The position numbers and the translations under genes are program-made. From Blepharisma stoltei (Eukaryota > Ciliophora > Heterotrichea > Heterotrichida > Blepharismidae), in the NCBI GenBank assembly GCA_914767885.1, contig CAJZBQ010000032.1, positions 868,001-932,000 of the forward strand: 64,000 nucleotides of DNA. The letters are read 5' to 3'. Shown piece by piece: positions 63,601 through 64,000 of this stretch (position 1 is its first letter; the number at the start of each line of letters is the position of its first letter). The notes beneath the pieces are model-generated. The model did no database searches and was not told the origin of the DNA. It saw only the letters and a program-made list of their open reading frames with translations.

Positions 63601-64000
63601 TCATATTAAATACACATTAATGATTTATTTTTTAAATAAAATAATATTCATTATAAATATTATATCCTCATATAAATAAACTGTCTATTTATATATCATT
63701 TATTTTTTAATTCTCCCAAAATTTTATCCCTAATCTACAAATCCGCCTTATTTATAAAATCATATTTATTTCCCTTACTCTAAGTCTGATAAATCCATTG
63801 TTATCGAGATGTGGAACAAAAAACACGAAACTTTAGCCTACTATTCCACCTATACAAAAGAAGACGAAATCATCATCAAAGAAATCTCCAAAGTTATGCT
63901 CAGAGTTCTTATAGACGAAAACCCCGAAACAATGCTAAACTTAAGGCAACTTATTAACAGCCACATTTCTAACCTTAACAATCACTCCTTATTATCGACT
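60656..64000 (+). CDS. Multi-GAF-domain signalling protein (3' end outside the window)
   Basis: ATG 60656 (MTETLNPLAHSND). At least three, possibly four, GAF-type repeats: SLCAVPFTSGSHEVKGVIML; LLSCPIINKNDYVLGVIEFF; FVLGIPLISKILCSKIIGVA; and SILCVPIYNFCNNVDGVLCF, each preceded by a helix and FTLP/INI-type strands. GAF domains bind cyclic nucleotides or other small ligands in phosphodiesterases, cyclases and kinases. The effector domain is not in this window, so the class cannot be named. Four TGA Trp codons. IESs 61322-61401, 62416-62477 and 63595-63781 restore frame (REEL|NEVSTQ, YRNL|SRSSHIF, RENT|KSDKSIVIEMW). The frame stays open to the end of the window. Confidence 0.7.
61322..61401 (+). 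other. TA-bounded IES, 80 bp
   Basis: Between TA 61320-61321 and TA 61400-61401, codon phase 2-3. Nearby TTA/CTA codons allow slightly shorter alternatives. Confidence 0.6.
62416..62477 (+). other. TA-bounded IES, 62 bp
   Basis: Between TA 62414-62415 and TA 62476-62477, codon phase 2-3. ATA 16 bases upstream is an alternative left edge. Confidence 0.55.
63595..63781 (+). other. TA-bounded IES, 187 bp
   Basis: Between TA 63593-63594 and TA 63780-63781, codon phase 3-1. Removal joins YEDRENT to KSDKSIVIEMWNKKHE. Confidence 0.7.

Overview
This window looks like germline (micronuclear) DNA of a heterotrich ciliate, most like Blepharisma. Three things seen in the sequence support this. (1) TGA is read as tryptophan inside conserved motifs (SNF2 helicase, ALG10, cyclin box, CAF1, MSH4), while TAA and TAG end genes. 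(2) Two spliceosomal introns are exactly 15 nt long (39706-39720 and 56706-56720), the heterotrich size. (3) Conserved eukaryotic genes are interrupted by AT-rich segments flanked by TA dinucleotides. Removing each segment together with one TA restores the reading frame and the family's protein sequence. That is how internally eliminated sequences (IESs) of a germline genome behave. The genus name is inference; the code, introns and IESs are read directly.

Layout. 1-975: 3' end of a gene with a dynein-stalk-like region. 1018-3262 (-): F-box-like protein. 3433-5852 (-): calcium-dependent protein kinase. 6864-9615 (+): CSB/ERCC6-type SNF2 ATPase. 9874-13255: small genes (basic protein, F-box protein, 47-aa ORF, Erf4/Golgin-A7-like, C2 protein). 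13286-14562 (-): S-adenosylmethionine synthetase. 15956-17091 (+): ARID protein. 17388-18520 (-): O-methyltransferase pseudogene. 18696-20044 (+): S49/SppA peptidase. 20639-21133 (+): C2H2 zinc-finger protein. 21390-22571 (-): ALG10. 23035-24540 (-): CAF1 deadenylase. 24667-25818 (+): coiled-coil protein. 25831-29354 (-): MSH4. 29929-30938 (-): mitotic-type cyclin. 31582-34086 (+): ribonucleotide reductase R1. 34353-37174 (+): unknown. 37318-38556 (-): coiled-coil membrane protein and a small ORF. 38746-39788 (-): PP2C phosphatase. 39958-43052 (+): long coiled-coil protein. 43671-45586 (+): ZPR1. 45681-45977 (+): small gene. 46352-49604 (-): pentapeptide/WD-like protein. 50336-51360 (-): DnaJ protein. 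51411-53280 (-): Nup62/Nsp1-like nucleoporin. 53647-55730 (-): secreted beta-propeller-like protein. 56679-59890 (+): unknown. 59949-60353 (-): small basic protein. 60656-end (+): multi-GAF protein. The genes are unrelated housekeeping and signalling genes, closely packed on both strands, with no operon logic.

The mobile layer is the interesting part. Four classes can be separated. (a) Short, AT-rich, TA-bounded IESs of 45-187 bp; their lengths, set by reading-frame restoration, cluster near 48, 63, 71, 81, 94 and 110 bp. (b) G/C-tipped MITEs of about 200-400 bp, flanked by TA or TTA, which share one architecture but carry a swappable terminal word. One 554-bp relative (15271-15824) holds a fragment resembling the C-terminus of a pogo/Tigger-type transposase. 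(c) GC-rich SINE-like insertions of about 300-600 bp with 5' ends near AAAATGG, short-repeat tails and target-site duplications, many of them inside exons. (d) Long perfect or near-perfect palindromes, two of them nested inside SINE-like copies. Nearly all target duplications of class (c) contain a TA, so the TA-dependent IES machinery could remove them too; the copy in CAF1 lacks a TA and is an informative exception.

IES coordinates include one of the two flanking TAs. Where several TA choices keep the frame, this is stated.
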